The notes: generated by a model not told the origin, from the letters alone. Shown: positions 23,419 through 33,744, counted from the first letter of the stretch. The stretch is DNA of 41,359 nt from DASSKO01 sp035690425 (GCA_035690425.1 DASSKO010000203.1:1-41359); one strand, 5' to 3'. Made by a program: numbers and translations.

Positions 23419-24375
23419 ATGAGGTCGTTTCTGCTGCGGCGGACCGGGGCGGCCCTGGTGGCTCTGTGGCTCGCGAGCGTGATCGTGTTCTTCGGGGTGC
23501 GTGCGCTGCCCGGAGACGCGGCGCTCGCGCTGGCCGGTGAGGAGCGCGACCCGCAGTCGTTGGCCGAGATCCGGGAGAAGTACGGCCTGAACGACCCCGT
23601 ACCGGTGCAGTACCTGCGGTGGGCGGGGCTGGTCCTGCGCGGCGACCTGGGGGAGTCGGTGCGCACGGGGCTCAGCGTCAGCGACACGATCATCGACAAG
23701 CTGCCGATCACGTTGGAGCTGGCCGTGCTCAGCGTGCTGATGGCCGTGCTGATCGGGATACCGACCGGGATGATCGCGGCCGCCCGCAGGGGCGGCCCGG
23801 CCGACTACGTCAGCAACGGGATCGGCCTCGCAGGACTGTCCATCCCGAACTTCTGGCTGGGGCTGGTGCTCATCTTGCTGTTCGCGATCCGGGTCGAGGT
23901 GTTCCCGGCGTCCGGCTACGTGCCGTTCCTGCAGGATCCGATCGGCAACCTGTACCACATGATCCTGCCGGCGTTCGTGCTCGGCACCGCGCTGGCCGCC
24001 GTGATCATGCGGCAGATGCGGTCCTCGATGCTGGAGTCCCTGGACACCGACTACGTGCGGACGGCCCGCGCCAAGGGCCTGAGCGAGTGGTCGGTCATCG
24101 GCCGGCACGCGTTCCGCAACAGCCTGATCACGGTGGTGACCGTGATCGGCCTGCAACTCGGCGGACTGATTTCCGGCGCCGTGGTGACCGAGCAGATCTT
24201 CGTCATTCCCGGTTTCGGCAATCTGATCGTCTCCGCGGTGTTCCAGCGTGACCTGCCGATGATCCAGGGAGCGGTGCTCGTGGCCGCCGCGGGCTATATC
24301 GTGGTGAACCTGCTGGTGGACATCGTGTACTCACTGCTCAATCCCCGGATCCGGATCGCAGGAGGCGCAGCATGA
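23419..24375 (+). CDS. ABC transporter permease, DppB type
   Basis: The 318-aa inner-membrane protein has six helices. It has the DppB-like start LLRRTGAALVALWLASVIVFFGVRALPGD, the QYLRWAGLVLRGDLGESVRTG segment, and the cytoplasmic coupling motif DYVRTARAKGLSEWSVIGRHAFRN (EAA loop). It follows the binding protein by 25 bp and overlaps the next permease by 4 bp (ATGA), so it forms the heterodimeric pore with that protein. Confidence 0.95.
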   Translation: MRSFLLRRTGAALVALWLASVIVFFGVRALPGDAALALAGEERDPQSLAEIREKYGLNDPVPVQYLRWAGLVLRGDLGESVRTGLSVSDTIIDKLPITLELAVLSVLMAVLIGIPTGMIAAARRGGPADYVSNGIGLAGLSIPNFWLGLVLILLFAIRVEVFPASGYVPFLQDPIGNLYHMILPAFVLGTALAAVIMRQMRSSMLESLDTDYVRTARAKGLSEWSVIGRHAFRNSLITVVTVIGLQLGGLISGAVVTEQIFVIPGFGNLIVSAVFQRDLPMIQGAVLVAAAGYIVVNLLVDIVYSLLNPRIRIAGGAA

Positions 24376-25246
24376 GCACGGCGCCGGCCCTGCTCGGGCT
24401 GAGCCCGCGCGCCCGTCGCAGACGGCGGATGCGCCGGCGGTTCACCGCGCGCAAGGCGGCCGTGATCGGCGGCGCGCTCTCGCTGTTCTTCGTGCTGGTG
24501 GCGGTGTTCGCGCCGCTGCTGGCGCCGTACGGGGCCGCGGAGAGCGACTTCGAGATGGTGCTCTACTCGCCGTCGCCGACTCACCCGTTCGGCACGGACG
24601 AGCTGGGCCGAGACATCTTGTCCCGCGTCATCATCGGAGCTCGCGCGTCCATGACGGCCGGAGCGCTGGCCACCCTGCTGGCCATCGTCGTTGCCGTACC
24701 GATCGGGCTCGTCGCCGGCTACTACCGTGGTGCCGTCGACATGGTGATCATGCGCATCAACGACGCCCTGCTGGCGTTCCCCTTCCTGGTGCTGGCCGTC
24801 GGGCTCGCCGCGATCCTCGGTCCGTCGCTCGTCAACGCCGCGCTGGCCATCGGCCTGTCCGCGGTGCCCAACCTGGTCAGGATCACGCGTGCCGAGGTGA
24901 TGGGTCTGCGGGAGGAGGACTATGTCGACGGCGCGATCGCCAACGGCGCCAACGACCTGGTGATCCTCCGCCGCCATATCCTGCCCAACGTCGTCAACAC
25001 CCTCCTCGTGCAGGCCACCGTGCTGATCCCTGCTGCCATCATCGCCGAGTCGCTGCTGTCCTTCCTCGGTCTCGGTGTGCAGCCGCCGGCACCGTCGTGG
25101 GGGGTGATGCTCTCGGCCGCGCAGCCCTACATCGCGCAGGCGCCGTGGCTCGCGCTCTACCCCGGGATCGCCATCTTCGTCGCCACGCTGTCGTTCAACC
25201 TCTTCGGCGACGGCCTGCGCGACGTACTCGACCCCAAGGCCCTCGG

Positions 25247-25250
<4 letters not shown>
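24372..25250 (+). CDS. ABC transporter permease, DppC type
   Basis: The 292-aa protein shows the DppC pattern: an N-terminal basic segment and one helix (AVIGGALSLFFVLVAVFAPLLAPYG), HPFGTDELGRDILSRVIIGARASM, and the EAA loop EEDYVDGAIANGANDLVILRRHILPN, ending with LSFNLFGDGLRDVLDPKALG. It pairs with the DppB-type permease. Its start overlaps the previous stop, and its own stop overlaps the next ATG by 4 bp. Confidence 0.95.
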
Positions 25251-26244
<994 letters not shown>

Positions 26245-26245
<1 letters not shown>

Positions 26246-27345
26246 TGACCGCCGGCACATCCGACCCGGCCACCGAGGCGCCGGCGCGGACGGAGCCGGT
26301 GCTCGAGGTCACGGACCTCAAGAAGTACTTCCACGCCTCCCAAGGGCTCGGCGGTGGCGGTGGGCTGGTCTACGCCGTCGACGGGGTGTCACTGACCATC
26401 GGTAAGGGCGAGGTCGTCGGTCTGGTGGGGGAGTCGGGCAGCGGCAAGTCGACCGTGGGGCGCTGCATCATGCGGCTGCTGGAGCCCACCGACGGCCAGG
26501 TCAGGCTCAACGGCGTGGACGTGACCAGGCTGTCCCGCAGGCAGATGCGTCCGCTCCGCAGGGAGATGCACATGGTCTTCCAGGACCCCTACTCGTCGCT
26601 CAACCCGCGGATGACGGCCGGGCAGATCGTGGCGGAGCCGCTGCGGCTGCACGGCGTCGCCCGTGGCTCCGAGGCCGAGGACCAGGTTGCCGACCTGTTC
26701 GAGAAGGTCGGACTCCGCAGTGAGATGCGGTTTCGCTACCCGCACGAGATGTCGGGCGGCCAGCGTCAACGAATCGGCCTTGCGCGGGCTCTGGTGCTTC
26801 GCCCCAGCCTGGTCATCGCCGACGAACCGGTATCGGCACTCGACGTCTCCGTGCAGGCCTCGATCATCAACCTACTGATGGATCTGCAGCAGGACATGGG
26901 GTTCTCCTGCCTGTTCATCACCCATGCCCTGTCGGCCGTGGAGTTCATCAGCGACCGGGTGGCAGTGATGTACCTAGGCAAGATCGTGGAGCTCGCGTCG
27001 CGGGCGGAGCTGTTCGCCTCCCCGAAGCATCCGTACACCCAAGCACTGCTGTCCGCCGTACTCGCACCGGACCCCCGGGTGCAGCGGGAGCGTCACCGGG
27101 TGCTGCTGCCGGGCGACATCCCCAGCCCGCTCGCGCCGCCCTCGGGCTGCAACTTCCACACCAGGTGCCCGGTCGTCGAGCCACGCAACAAGGTCGAGGA
27201 GCCCATCCTGCGCCGGGTCGGTGGCTCGGCGCACCATCCGTCGGAGCACTGGGTGAGCTGCCACCTCGTCGACGATGACGGCCGGGCACCCGACATCCTG
27301 CGCGGCAGTGGACAGCACAGCGAGGAGGGACATGTTCACGACTAG
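26245..27345 (+). CDS. ABC transporter ATPase, DppF type
   Basis: The 366-aa ATPase has Walker A GESGSGKST, signature MSGGQRQR, Walker B LVIADEPVSALD and the oligopeptide/dipeptide C-terminal region (GCNFHTRCPVVEPRN). The Q-loop segment VFQDPYSSLNPRMTAGQI is typical of DppF/OppF. GAGGGAGGAG lies just before the ATG. Its last 14 bases overlap the start of the GGT-family gene, so the enzyme and importer are translationally linked. Confidence 0.95.
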
Positions 27346-29119
27346 ACCTGAGCTTCGTGGCACCCACGGGATGGTGGCGTCGACCCACTGGCTGGCCTCG
27401 AGCACCGGCATGGCCGTGCTGGAGCGGGGCGGCAACGCGTTCGACGCCGCGGTCGCCGCCGGGCTGGTGCTCCAGGTGGTCGAGCCGCACCTCAACGGCC
27501 CCGGCGGCGAGGTCCCGATCTTGGTCTACCCCGCCACGCGTGGTGAGGTCCAGGTGATCAACGGCCAGGGTCCGGCGCCCGCGGCCGCGACGATCGAGCA
27601 TTTCGGCGACCTCGGGCTCGACCTGGTCCCGGGCACCGGGTTGCTCCCTGCGTGCGTGCCCGGGGCCTTCGACGCCTGGATGCGGCTGCTCGGTGAGTTC
27701 GGGACCATGCGGGTGGCCGAGGTGATGTCCTACGCGATCGGGTACGCCGAGCACGGCTACCCGGTCGTTCCCCGGATCACGTCCACGATCCTCGAGGTCG
27801 AGCAGCTGTTCCGCGACGAGTGGCCGGAGTCCGCGCGGGTCTACCTCGGCGGCGACGGCGCACCGGCCCCGGGCAGCACCTTCCGCAACCCCGACCTGGC
27901 GCGGACCTACCAGCGTGTCGTCGACGAGGCCGAGGCGGCCACAGCCGACCGCGACGGGCAGGTCGATGCCGCCCGCCGGGCGTTCTACCAGGGGTTCGTC
28001 GCCGAGGCTCTCGACGACTACGTCTCCACGGCCGAGCTGATGGACTCGTCGGGGAGCCGGCACGCCGGGTTGCTGACCGGCGCCGACCTTGCCGGCTACC
28101 GCGCCGTGCTCGAGGAGCCGACTCGTCTGGACTACCACGGATACACGGTCTGCAAGACCGGGCCGTGGGGGCAGGGCCCCGCCTTCCTCCAGCAGCTGGC
28201 CATGCTGCGTGGCTTCGACCTGGAGGCGATGGGCCACAACAGCCCCGACTTCGTTCACACCGTCGTCGAGTGCGCGAAGCTGGCGTTCGCCGACCGCGAG
28301 GCCTGGTACGGCGACCCCGACTTCGTGGACGTCCCGCTCGCCGGGCTGCTCGATCCCGAGTACGCCGCTCAGCGCCGTGCCCTGGTCGGCCCCTCGGCGT
28401 CGCAGGCGCTGCAGCCGGGCGCGGTCGGGGGCCGGGAGCCGCGGTTGCCCGTGCTGGCGACCCAGGGCGCCCGACGCAGACCGGCCGCGGTCGGTGCGGG
28501 TGAGCCCACGGTCGCCGCCCCGGGGCCCGCCGAGGGCGACACCTGCCACGTCGACGTGGTCGACCGGCACGGCAACATGGTCTCGGCCACGCCGAGCGGC
28601 GGCTGGCTGCAGAGCTCGCCGGTCGTGCCCGGGCTGGGCTTCGGTCTCGGCACCCGCGGTCAGATGTTCTGGCTGGAGGAGGGGCTGGCCAACTCGCTCG
28701 CCGGCGGCAAGCGGCCACGGACGACCCTGACTCCGAGCCTCGCCATGCGTGACGGGGAGCCGGCGTTGGCGTTCGGCACCCCGGGCGGTGACGGCCAGGA
28801 CCAGTGGTCGCTCGTGTTCTTCCTCGTCCACGTCCACTTCGGCCTGGACCTGCAGGCCGCCATCGACGCCCCGATGTTTCACACCACCCACTTCCCGAGC
28901 TCGTTCTACCCGCGGGACGCCGCGCCGGGCCAGATCGTGGTCGAGGGCCGCTTCTCGCCGGAGGTGGTCGCCGAGCTGCGCGCACGCGGCCACGACGTGC
29001 TGGTCGAGGGTGACTGGACGCTGGGGCGGCTGTGCGCGGTCGGCCGCCAGCGTGGCGGAGCACAGCTCAGCGCCGCCGCCGACCCACGCAGCATGCAGGG
29101 CTACGCCGTCGGCCGGTGA
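27332..29119 (+). CDS. Gamma-glutamyltranspeptidase-family hydrolase, candidate oxamate amidohydrolase
   Basis: The 595-aa protein has the GGT (Ntn-hydrolase) fold: GMVASTHWLASSTGMAVLERGGNAFDAAVAA, PHLNGPGGEVP, GSLLP-like GTGLLPACVPGAFDAW, and the self-cleavage/catalytic Thr at about 404 in EGDTCHVDVVDRHGNMVS. There is no signal peptide, so it should be cytoplasmic, unlike classical glutathione-degrading GGTs. HpxW of Klebsiella, an oxamate amidohydrolase, is a member of this family, and the window also holds a FdrA/DUF1116 module that makes oxamate and an oxalate module that would use the product. An alternative is hydrolysis of an imported gamma-glutamyl or acyl compound. GAGGAGGGA precedes the start. 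Confidence 0.85.
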   Translation: MFTTRPELRGTHGMVASTHWLASSTGMAVLERGGNAFDAAVAAGLVLQVVEPHLNGPGGEVPILVYPATRGEVQVINGQGPAPAAATIEHFGDLGLDLVPGTGLLPACVPGAFDAWMRLLGEFGTMRVAEVMSYAIGYAEHGYPVVPRITSTILEVEQLFRDEWPESARVYLGGDGAPAPGSTFRNPDLARTYQRVVDEAEAATADRDGQVDAARRAFYQGFVAEALDDYVSTAELMDSSGSRHAGLLTGADLAGYRAVLEEPTRLDYHGYTVCKTGPWGQGPAFLQQLAMLRGFDLEAMGHNSPDFVHTVVECAKLAFADREAWYGDPDFVDVPLAGLLDPEYAAQRRALVGPSASQALQPGAVGGREPRLPVLATQGARRRPAAVGAGEPTVAAPGPAEGDTCHVDVVDRHGNMVSATPSGGWLQSSPVVPGLGFGLGTRGQMFWLEEGLANSLAGGKRPRTTLTPSLAMRDGEPALAFGTPGGDGQDQWSLVFFLVHVHFGLDLQAAIDAPMFHTTHFPSSFYPRDAAPGQIVVEGRFSPEVVAELRARGHDVLVEGDWTLGRLCAVGRQRGGAQLSAAADPRSMQGYAVGR

Positions 29120-29162
29120 CGCCCGGCGGCGCCGGCAACCACCGGCTGCGGGCGCGTGCTCG

Positions 29163-30176
29163 CTACTCCACGAACACGCGGTCGTCGACGAGCTGCTCGC
29201 CGACCTGCTGGCCGCCGGTGTCGAAGCGGCCCTGTTCGAAGCGCTTGCGGAACTCCAAGTCGATCTTGTCCTGCCCGCTGCGGTTCTTCTCGATCGTGAT
29301 CACGACCCACTGCCGGAACCGATCGGCGTTGCCGAGGTCGTAGACGAGGTGGTGGCGGGCGACCACGTCGAACTTGTCGTTCATGATCAGCACGATGTCG
29401 GCCTCGTAGGCCAGGGCGGAGGAGCCGCGCAGGTGCTGCACGCGCATCCGCTTGCCGGTCTCGATGCCCTCCTTGTCCGATGCCGCGATCGCCAGCACCG
29501 GCAGCTCCAAGTCGAGTGCGAGGTCCTTGAGGCCTTCCACGACCGTGGTGACGCGCTCGTCCTCGACGCCGACGCCCGGCACGGGGATCTTCTGCAGATA
29601 GTCGACGACCACCATCGGTGCCGTGCCGGTCTCGGCCCGCACCTTCTCGATCACCGCACGGATCACCTCGAGGGTGGTGCTCGACCCACTCGAGCGGTGC
29701 ACGTGCAGCCGGTCGGAGTAGGCCCGCACCGCCTCCAGGGCGTGCAGCCCGCCGGTGGTGTGCGCGAGCCGCTCCGCCAGCGGGCGTGCGGTGCCGTCCT
29801 CGGCATCGAAGGCGGCACGCACATCGCGCACCGTGCCGGCGAGCTCGCCGAACTCACTCGACTGTGGCATCTCCAGCGCTACCAGCCGCTCCAGCATCGC
29901 CTGCGCGTCATGCTCGAAGGACAGGTACAACGCTGCGTGCCCGGCAGCGGCGACGTTGCGCAGCACCTGCAGCGCCAACGTGGTCTTGCCCAGTCCCTGC
30001 GGCCCCGCCAGCAGCACCAGCTCACCGGAGCGGAACCCTCCGGACAGGTGCCGGTCGAGGACGGCGAACCCGGTCGACCACACGGCCGCGCCGGCGCTCA
30101 CGCCTGCCCGGAGCTTGTCATCGGCCTCGACGAGCACACGGGTCAACGCCACGGGTTGGTCAGTCATGTCACCCAT
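29163..30176 (-). CDS. DnaB-like RecA-fold ATPase without the DnaB N-terminal domain
   Basis: The 337-aa protein is the helicase-type C-terminal domain only: TGFAVLDRHLSGGFRSGELVLLAGPQGLGKTT with Walker A GPQGLGKT, ALYLSFEHD, Walker B MVVVDYLQK, and RGSSALAYEADIVLIMND. The order matches the replicative helicase core, yet the primase-interacting N-terminal domain is absent. No replication genes are nearby. It could be a DnaB-derived regulator or a RadA-like ATPase. An ATG 9 bases downstream (30167) is equally possible; neither has a strong ribosome site. It is convergent with the GGT-family gene and divergent from fur. Confidence 0.85.
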   Translation of the reverse strand: MGDMTDQPVALTRVLVEADDKLRAGVSAGAAVWSTGFAVLDRHLSGGFRSGELVLLAGPQGLGKTTLALQVLRNVAAAGHAALYLSFEHDAQAMLERLVALEMPQSSEFGELAGTVRDVRAAFDAEDGTARPLAERLAHTTGGLHALEAVRAYSDRLHVHRSSGSSTTLEVIRAVIEKVRAETGTAPMVVVDYLQKIPVPGVGVEDERVTTVVEGLKDLALDLELPVLAIAASDKEGIETGKRMRVQHLRGSSALAYEADIVLIMNDKFDVVARHHLVYDLGNADRFRQWVVITIEKNRSGQDKIDLEFRKRFEQGRFDTGGQQVGEQLVDDRVFVE

Positions 30177-30235
30177 TGCAGCAGAAGTGAGCGCAGTGAG
30201 TAGTCAAAATGGCCGTTCCGGCCTGACGGCTGGTC

Positions 30236-30262
30236 TGTATGCATCGGACGGACCTGCATACA
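30236..30262. promoter_or_regulatory. Inverted repeat TGTATGCA-N11-TGCATACA upstream of fur
   Basis: A perfect 8-bp inverted repeat in the DnaB-like/fur divergent region. Its right half overlaps the fur -10 box, so a bound protein would block the promoter. It could be an autoregulatory site, although it does not match Fur, Zur or Nur consensus boxes I know. Confidence 0.5.
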
Positions 30263-30264
30263 CT
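30259..30264 (+). promoter_or_regulatory. -10 box TACACT of leaderless fur gene
   Basis: TACACT ends 7 nt before the GTG at 30272. This favours a leaderless GTG start over an ATG at 30239, which would lie inside the inverted repeat. Confidence 0.55.
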
Positions 30265-30271
30265 GGGCGCA

Positions 30272-30751
30272 GTGGCAGGTCCTCACCGCGCATCCCGGAG
30301 CGCCCAGCACAGCGCCCCTGACAGCGCAGCACAGCACGGCACCGACTGGCGTGCCCGGCTTCGCGCGCGCGGATACCGGCTGACCCCCCAACGCGAGCTC
30401 GTGCTGGAAGCCGTCGACGACCTCGAGCACGCCACGCCCGAGGAGATCCTCGGCCACGTCCGCGCCCGCGCCACCGGCGTCAACATCTCGACCATCTACC
30501 GCACGCTCGAGCTGCTCGAGGAGCTCGGGCTGGTCAACCACGCGCACCTCGGTCACGGCGCACCGACCTACCACTCGACCGCCGTACCTCAACACGTGCA
30601 CCTGATGTGCCGCAGCTGCAAACAGGTCACCGAGGTCGGTCCGCACACGGTCGAGCCGCTGGTGCAACGACTGCGCGCCGAGCACGGCTTCGAGACAGAC
30701 GTGCAGCACCTGACCGTTTTTGGCACCTGCAAGAATTGCAGCCATGACTGA
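30272..30751 (+). CDS. Fur family metalloregulator
   Basis: The 159-aa protein has an N-terminal winged helix (RARGYRLTPQRELVLEAVDDLEHATPEEIL, VNISTIYRTLELLEELGLV) and the dimerisation/metal domain with HVHLMCRSCKQV and CKNC, the two CxxC pairs of the structural zinc site. The His residues of HSTAVPQHVHL would form part of the regulatory site. Whether it senses iron, zinc, nickel or peroxide cannot be decided. Its stop overlaps the ygfZ start by 8 bp, so the two are coupled. The first 20 residues are low complexity. Confidence 0.9.
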   Translation: MAGPHRASRSAQHSAPDSAAQHGTDWRARLRARGYRLTPQRELVLEAVDDLEHATPEEILGHVRARATGVNISTIYRTLELLEELGLVNHAHLGHGAPTYHSTAVPQHVHLMCRSCKQVTEVGPHTVEPLVQRLRAEHGFETDVQHLTVFGTCKNCSHD

Positions 30752-31706
30752 CCCGGCGACTGCCGCAGTGGGCTATCGCAGCCCGTTGCTCGACCTGCCC
30801 GATGCCGTCGAAGCCGACGCGCCCGACAGCGGGGTGGCCGCGCACTACGGCAGCCCGTTCGCCGAGCAGAAGCGGCTGGAGGCGGGGCAGGGCTTCGTCG
30901 ACCTGTCGCACCGCGGTGTGCTCAAGGTGACCGGCCCCGACCGCCTCGGCTGGCTGCACTCGCTGACCTCGCAGCAGCTGGAAGGCATCGCTCCCCACAC
31001 CACGACCATGACGCTGATCCTGTCGCCGCAGGGTCATCTGGAGCACGCCTTCACCGGGTACGACGATGGCGAGTCGTTCTGGGCGCACACCGAGCCCGAA
31101 CGGATCACCGACCTGGTCGAGTGGCTGGACCGGATGCGGTTCCTGCTGCGGGTCGAGGTCAGCGACGAGACTGCCGCGCACGCCGTCGTGCAGCCGGCCG
31201 ACGGGCCGGCGGTTCTGGTCGAGCGAAGCTCTCTCCCGGCGTACGCCGAGGAGCACGGCCCGCCGGCCGGGATCTGGGCGGCGGAGGCGCTGCGTATCGC
31301 CGGCGGCGTGCCCCGGCCCGGTCTCGACACCGACGAGCGCACGATCCCCAACGAGGCGGGGCTGCTCGGGCTGGCGGTAGCGCTGGAGAAGGGCTGCTAC
31401 CGCGGGCAGGAGACGGTCGCACGCGTGCACACGCTGGGCCGTCCGCCGCGGCGGCTGGTGCTGCTGCACCTCGACGGGTCGGTCGACCGGCTCCCGGAGC
31501 GGGGCAGCGACCTGACCCTGGACGGGCGCACGGTGGGCATGGTCGGCTCGTCAGCGCGTCACCACGAGCTCGGGCCGATCGGCCTGGGCCTGGTCAAGCG
31601 CAACGTGGCCACCGACGCGGAACTGCTCGCCGACGGCGTGGCCGCCGCGCAGGAGGTGCTGGTCGACCCCGACGTCGGCATGCACGTCCGCCCCAAGCTC
31701 CGCTGA
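30744..31706 (+). CDS. ygfZ: Folate-binding YgfZ/GcvT-like protein
   Basis: The 320-aa protein has the GcvT-related fold (residues about 50-130: GFVDLSHRGVLKVTGPDRLGWLHSLTSQ) and the diagnostic YgfZ motif KGCYRGQETVARVH near residue 218. YgfZ uses tetrahydrofolate to help assembly or repair of certain iron-sulfur enzymes. The ATG at 30744 overlaps the end of fur (ATGACTGA). This fur-ygfZ pairing suggests a link to iron or oxidative stress. No other gene follows on this strand before the convergent PfkB kinase. Confidence 0.92.
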   Translation: MTDPATAAVGYRSPLLDLPDAVEADAPDSGVAAHYGSPFAEQKRLEAGQGFVDLSHRGVLKVTGPDRLGWLHSLTSQQLEGIAPHTTTMTLILSPQGHLEHAFTGYDDGESFWAHTEPERITDLVEWLDRMRFLLRVEVSDETAAHAVVQPADGPAVLVERSSLPAYAEEHGPPAGIWAAEALRIAGGVPRPGLDTDERTIPNEAGLLGLAVALEKGCYRGQETVARVHTLGRPPRRLVLLHLDGSVDRLPERGSDLTLDGRTVGMVGSSARHHELGPIGLGLVKRNVATDAELLADGVAAAQEVLVDPDVGMHVRPKLR

Positions 31707-31801
31707 CCGCTGGCCCATCGCCTGCCCCCTTCGTGTCTGCCGCCCCTGCCCCCTTCCCATCGAACCCATCGAAATCGCAACTTTGCCCCGGCCGGACCGG
31801 A

Positions 31802-32743
31802 TCAGTCGGCGTTCCGGTCGCGGTCCGGGCACCGCCCGTCGAGCTCCGCGGTCGTCGGCGCAGTGGCGGGGCCGCGGCGGGTGACGGCGATGGCGGCGGC
31901 GGCGTTCGCACGCCGGACGGCGCGCTGTGGCGCCATGCCGGCCAGGACCGCCGCCGCGAACACGCCGACGTGCGCGTCGCCCGCGCCGTTGCTGTCGACG
32001 GCGTGGACCACGGGTGCGGGAAGGGTCTCGGTGGAGGTGGCGCCCCGCAGCGCGAGTACGGCGCCCCGCGCGCCGTCGCGCACCACCACCCCGCGGCGCC
32101 CGGTGCGGCGAAGCAGCATGTGCGCCGCCGCCGACGGCTCCGCCGCATCGGTCAGCGCCGATGCCTCCGGTGCGCTGCAGCTGCACCAGTCCGCACGGCG
32201 CAGCACGGTGTCCAGCTCGGCGGCGGGGAGCTGTCGTACCAACGGCCCGGGATCGACGAGCACGACCACCTCATCGGCGAGCGAGGGCAACCAACCGGCC
32301 ACCGCGGCGGCCGGCTCCGGGCGTGCCAGGGTGTACCCGGAGACGTAGACGGCGTCGCCGGGCGCTGGCCGCACGGCGGTCAGCAGCCCGGCGGTCAGCA
32401 GGGACTCGGCGCCAAGGCTGGTGAGGAAGGTGCGCTCGCCGTGGTCGTCGGTGACCGCAACGTCGAAGCCGGTGTCGGCGTGCTCGTGCGCGGGATGCAG
32501 CACCTCGATCCGCTCCGCATGCAGCGCGCCTCGGACCAGGTCTCCGAACGGGCCGCGGCCGTGCGTCCCGGCGTAGGTCACCGGGACGCCCTGGCGGCGT
32601 GCCGCGGCCATCACGTTCAGGCTGCCGCCGGGTGTGACCCGGCCGTCGCGACCCAGCACGTCACCACCGGGCTCGGGCAGTCGCGGCACCTGCAGGGTGA
32701 CGTCGATGATCACGCTGCCGACCACGTGCAGTCGAGCGTTCAC
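31802..32743 (-). CDS. PfkB family carbohydrate/nucleoside kinase (YegV-like position)
   Basis: The 313-aa protein has the ribokinase fold: VVGSVIIDVTLQVPRLPEPGGD, PGGSLNVMAAARRQG, and the catalytic DSNGAGDAHVG (usual DTxGAGD). It phosphorylates a sugar or nucleoside-like substrate with ATP. The GTG at 32743 overlaps the stop of the ADP-ribosylglycohydrolase gene by 4 bp (GTGA), which fixes the start; it is the last gene of a four-gene leftward operon. E. coli yegTUV has the same hydrolase-kinase pair. Substrate unknown. Confidence 0.9.
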   Translation of the reverse strand: MNARLHVVGSVIIDVTLQVPRLPEPGGDVLGRDGRVTPGGSLNVMAAARRQGVPVTYAGTHGRGPFGDLVRGALHAERIEVLHPAHEHADTGFDVAVTDDHGERTFLTSLGAESLLTAGLLTAVRPAPGDAVYVSGYTLARPEPAAAVAGWLPSLADEVVVLVDPGPLVRQLPAAELDTVLRRADWCSCSAPEASALTDAAEPSAAAHMLLRRTGRRGVVVRDGARGAVLALRGATSTETLPAPVVHAVDSNGAGDAHVGVFAAAVLAGMAPQRAVRRANAAAAIAVTRRGPATAPTTAELDGRCPDRDRNAD

Positions 32744-33744
32744 CCGGTCCGCCCTCGCAGCGTCAGCAGGTCGTCGGCGACCGCGACGAGGTCGAGGTCG
32801 TTGACCGCCTCGACGACCTCCCGGGCGGCGACCGGAAACGCCGAGGCGCCATGGCAGGCGCCCAGGATGGCACCGGCCATCGCCGCGATCGTGTCGGCGT
32901 CTCCGCCGAGCGAGGCGGCGAAGAGACAGCCGTGCCACGGGTCGGCGGGGTGGGCGGCGACCACCGCGAACGCCGCCGGCACCGACTCCTGGGTGGCCAA
33001 GCTGGTGCCGACCAGCCGCACCACGTCGTCCGCGGCGTCCGTCGGTGCCCGGCCACGCACCAGGTCAGTGGCCCAGCCGATGCGGGCGCCGACGTCCGCG
33101 GCCGCCACCCAGTGTCCGCGCTGGGCCGCAGCCTCGGCAGCCCGCCGGCCGGCCAGCACGGCGTCGTGCACGCAGGAGCCTCCGACACCGGCACTCACCG
33201 CGGCCGCCACGGCGGCGGCACCGGCCAGTGCGACGCCGGTCGAGTGGGTGACCGCGCTGGCCTCCACCACCCGCTGCACGAGGCCCGCCAACGGCTCGAG
33301 AGGTGTGGCCACCCCGACCGGCGCGATCCGCATCGCGGCGCCGTTGGTGCTGCCCAGACGCCCGGTCTGCGAGACCGGCTCGCCCGCCTTCACCGACTCC
33401 AGGGCCCGCCGCGTCGACGGGCCGAGCAGGTCCAGCGAGCCCCGGGCGCGCATCCGCTCCTCCCACGCCGTCAGCTCGTCGGCCAGCGCGTGCGCGTCGA
33501 CGTGCCCGGCGCCGGCCAGCAGCAGCCGGGCCACGATCAGCGCCTGCTCGGTGTCGTCGGTCACCGACCCGGCGGGCAGCCCGCGCGCGATCGGCTGGTC
33601 GTCCGGTGCCGGCTCGTAACCGGTCAGCCAGCCCCACCGCCGGCGGACCTCTGCACGCGGCAGGCCCTCCGTGGGCATCCCGAGCGCGTCCCCGATCGCC
33701 AGCCCGAACAGTGCTCCGGCCGCGCGGTCGCGGAGCTCAGCCAT
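32740..33744 (-). CDS. ADP-ribosylglycohydrolase family protein (YegU-like)
   Basis: The 334-aa protein has the ARH/DraG fold: AAGALFGLAIGDALGMPTEG, GSVTDDTEQAL with the metal-binding Thr-Asp-Asp, SAVTHSTGVALAGAAA, and SLGGDADTIAAMAGAILGA with the second metal site. Members cleave ADP-ribose from proteins or act on N-glycosidic bonds of small nucleosides. Placement between a cysteine hydrolase and a PfkB kinase suggests hydrolysis of an imported N-glycoside, followed by phosphorylation of the freed sugar. Its start overlaps the stop of the cysteine hydrolase by 8 bp. Confidence 0.92.
   Translation of the reverse strand: MAELRDRAAGALFGLAIGDALGMPTEGLPRAEVRRRWGWLTGYEPAPDDQPIARGLPAGSVTDDTEQALIVARLLLAGAGHVDAHALADELTAWEERMRARGSLDLLGPSTRRALESVKAGEPVSQTGRLGSTNGAAMRIAPVGVATPLEPLAGLVQRVVEASAVTHSTGVALAGAAAVAAAVSAGVGGSCVHDAVLAGRRAAEAAAQRGHWVAAADVGARIGWATDLVRGRAPTDAADDVVRLVGTSLATQESVPAAFAVVAAHPADPWHGCLFAASLGGDADTIAAMAGAILGACHGASAFPVAAREVVEAVNDLDLVAVADDLLTLRGRTG

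Noticed and set aside
29131..29146. Terminator between the GGT-family gene and the DnaB-like gene
   Set aside because: Only a 5-bp GCCGG/CCGGC stem with a 6-nt loop; too weak to call in DNA this GC-rich.
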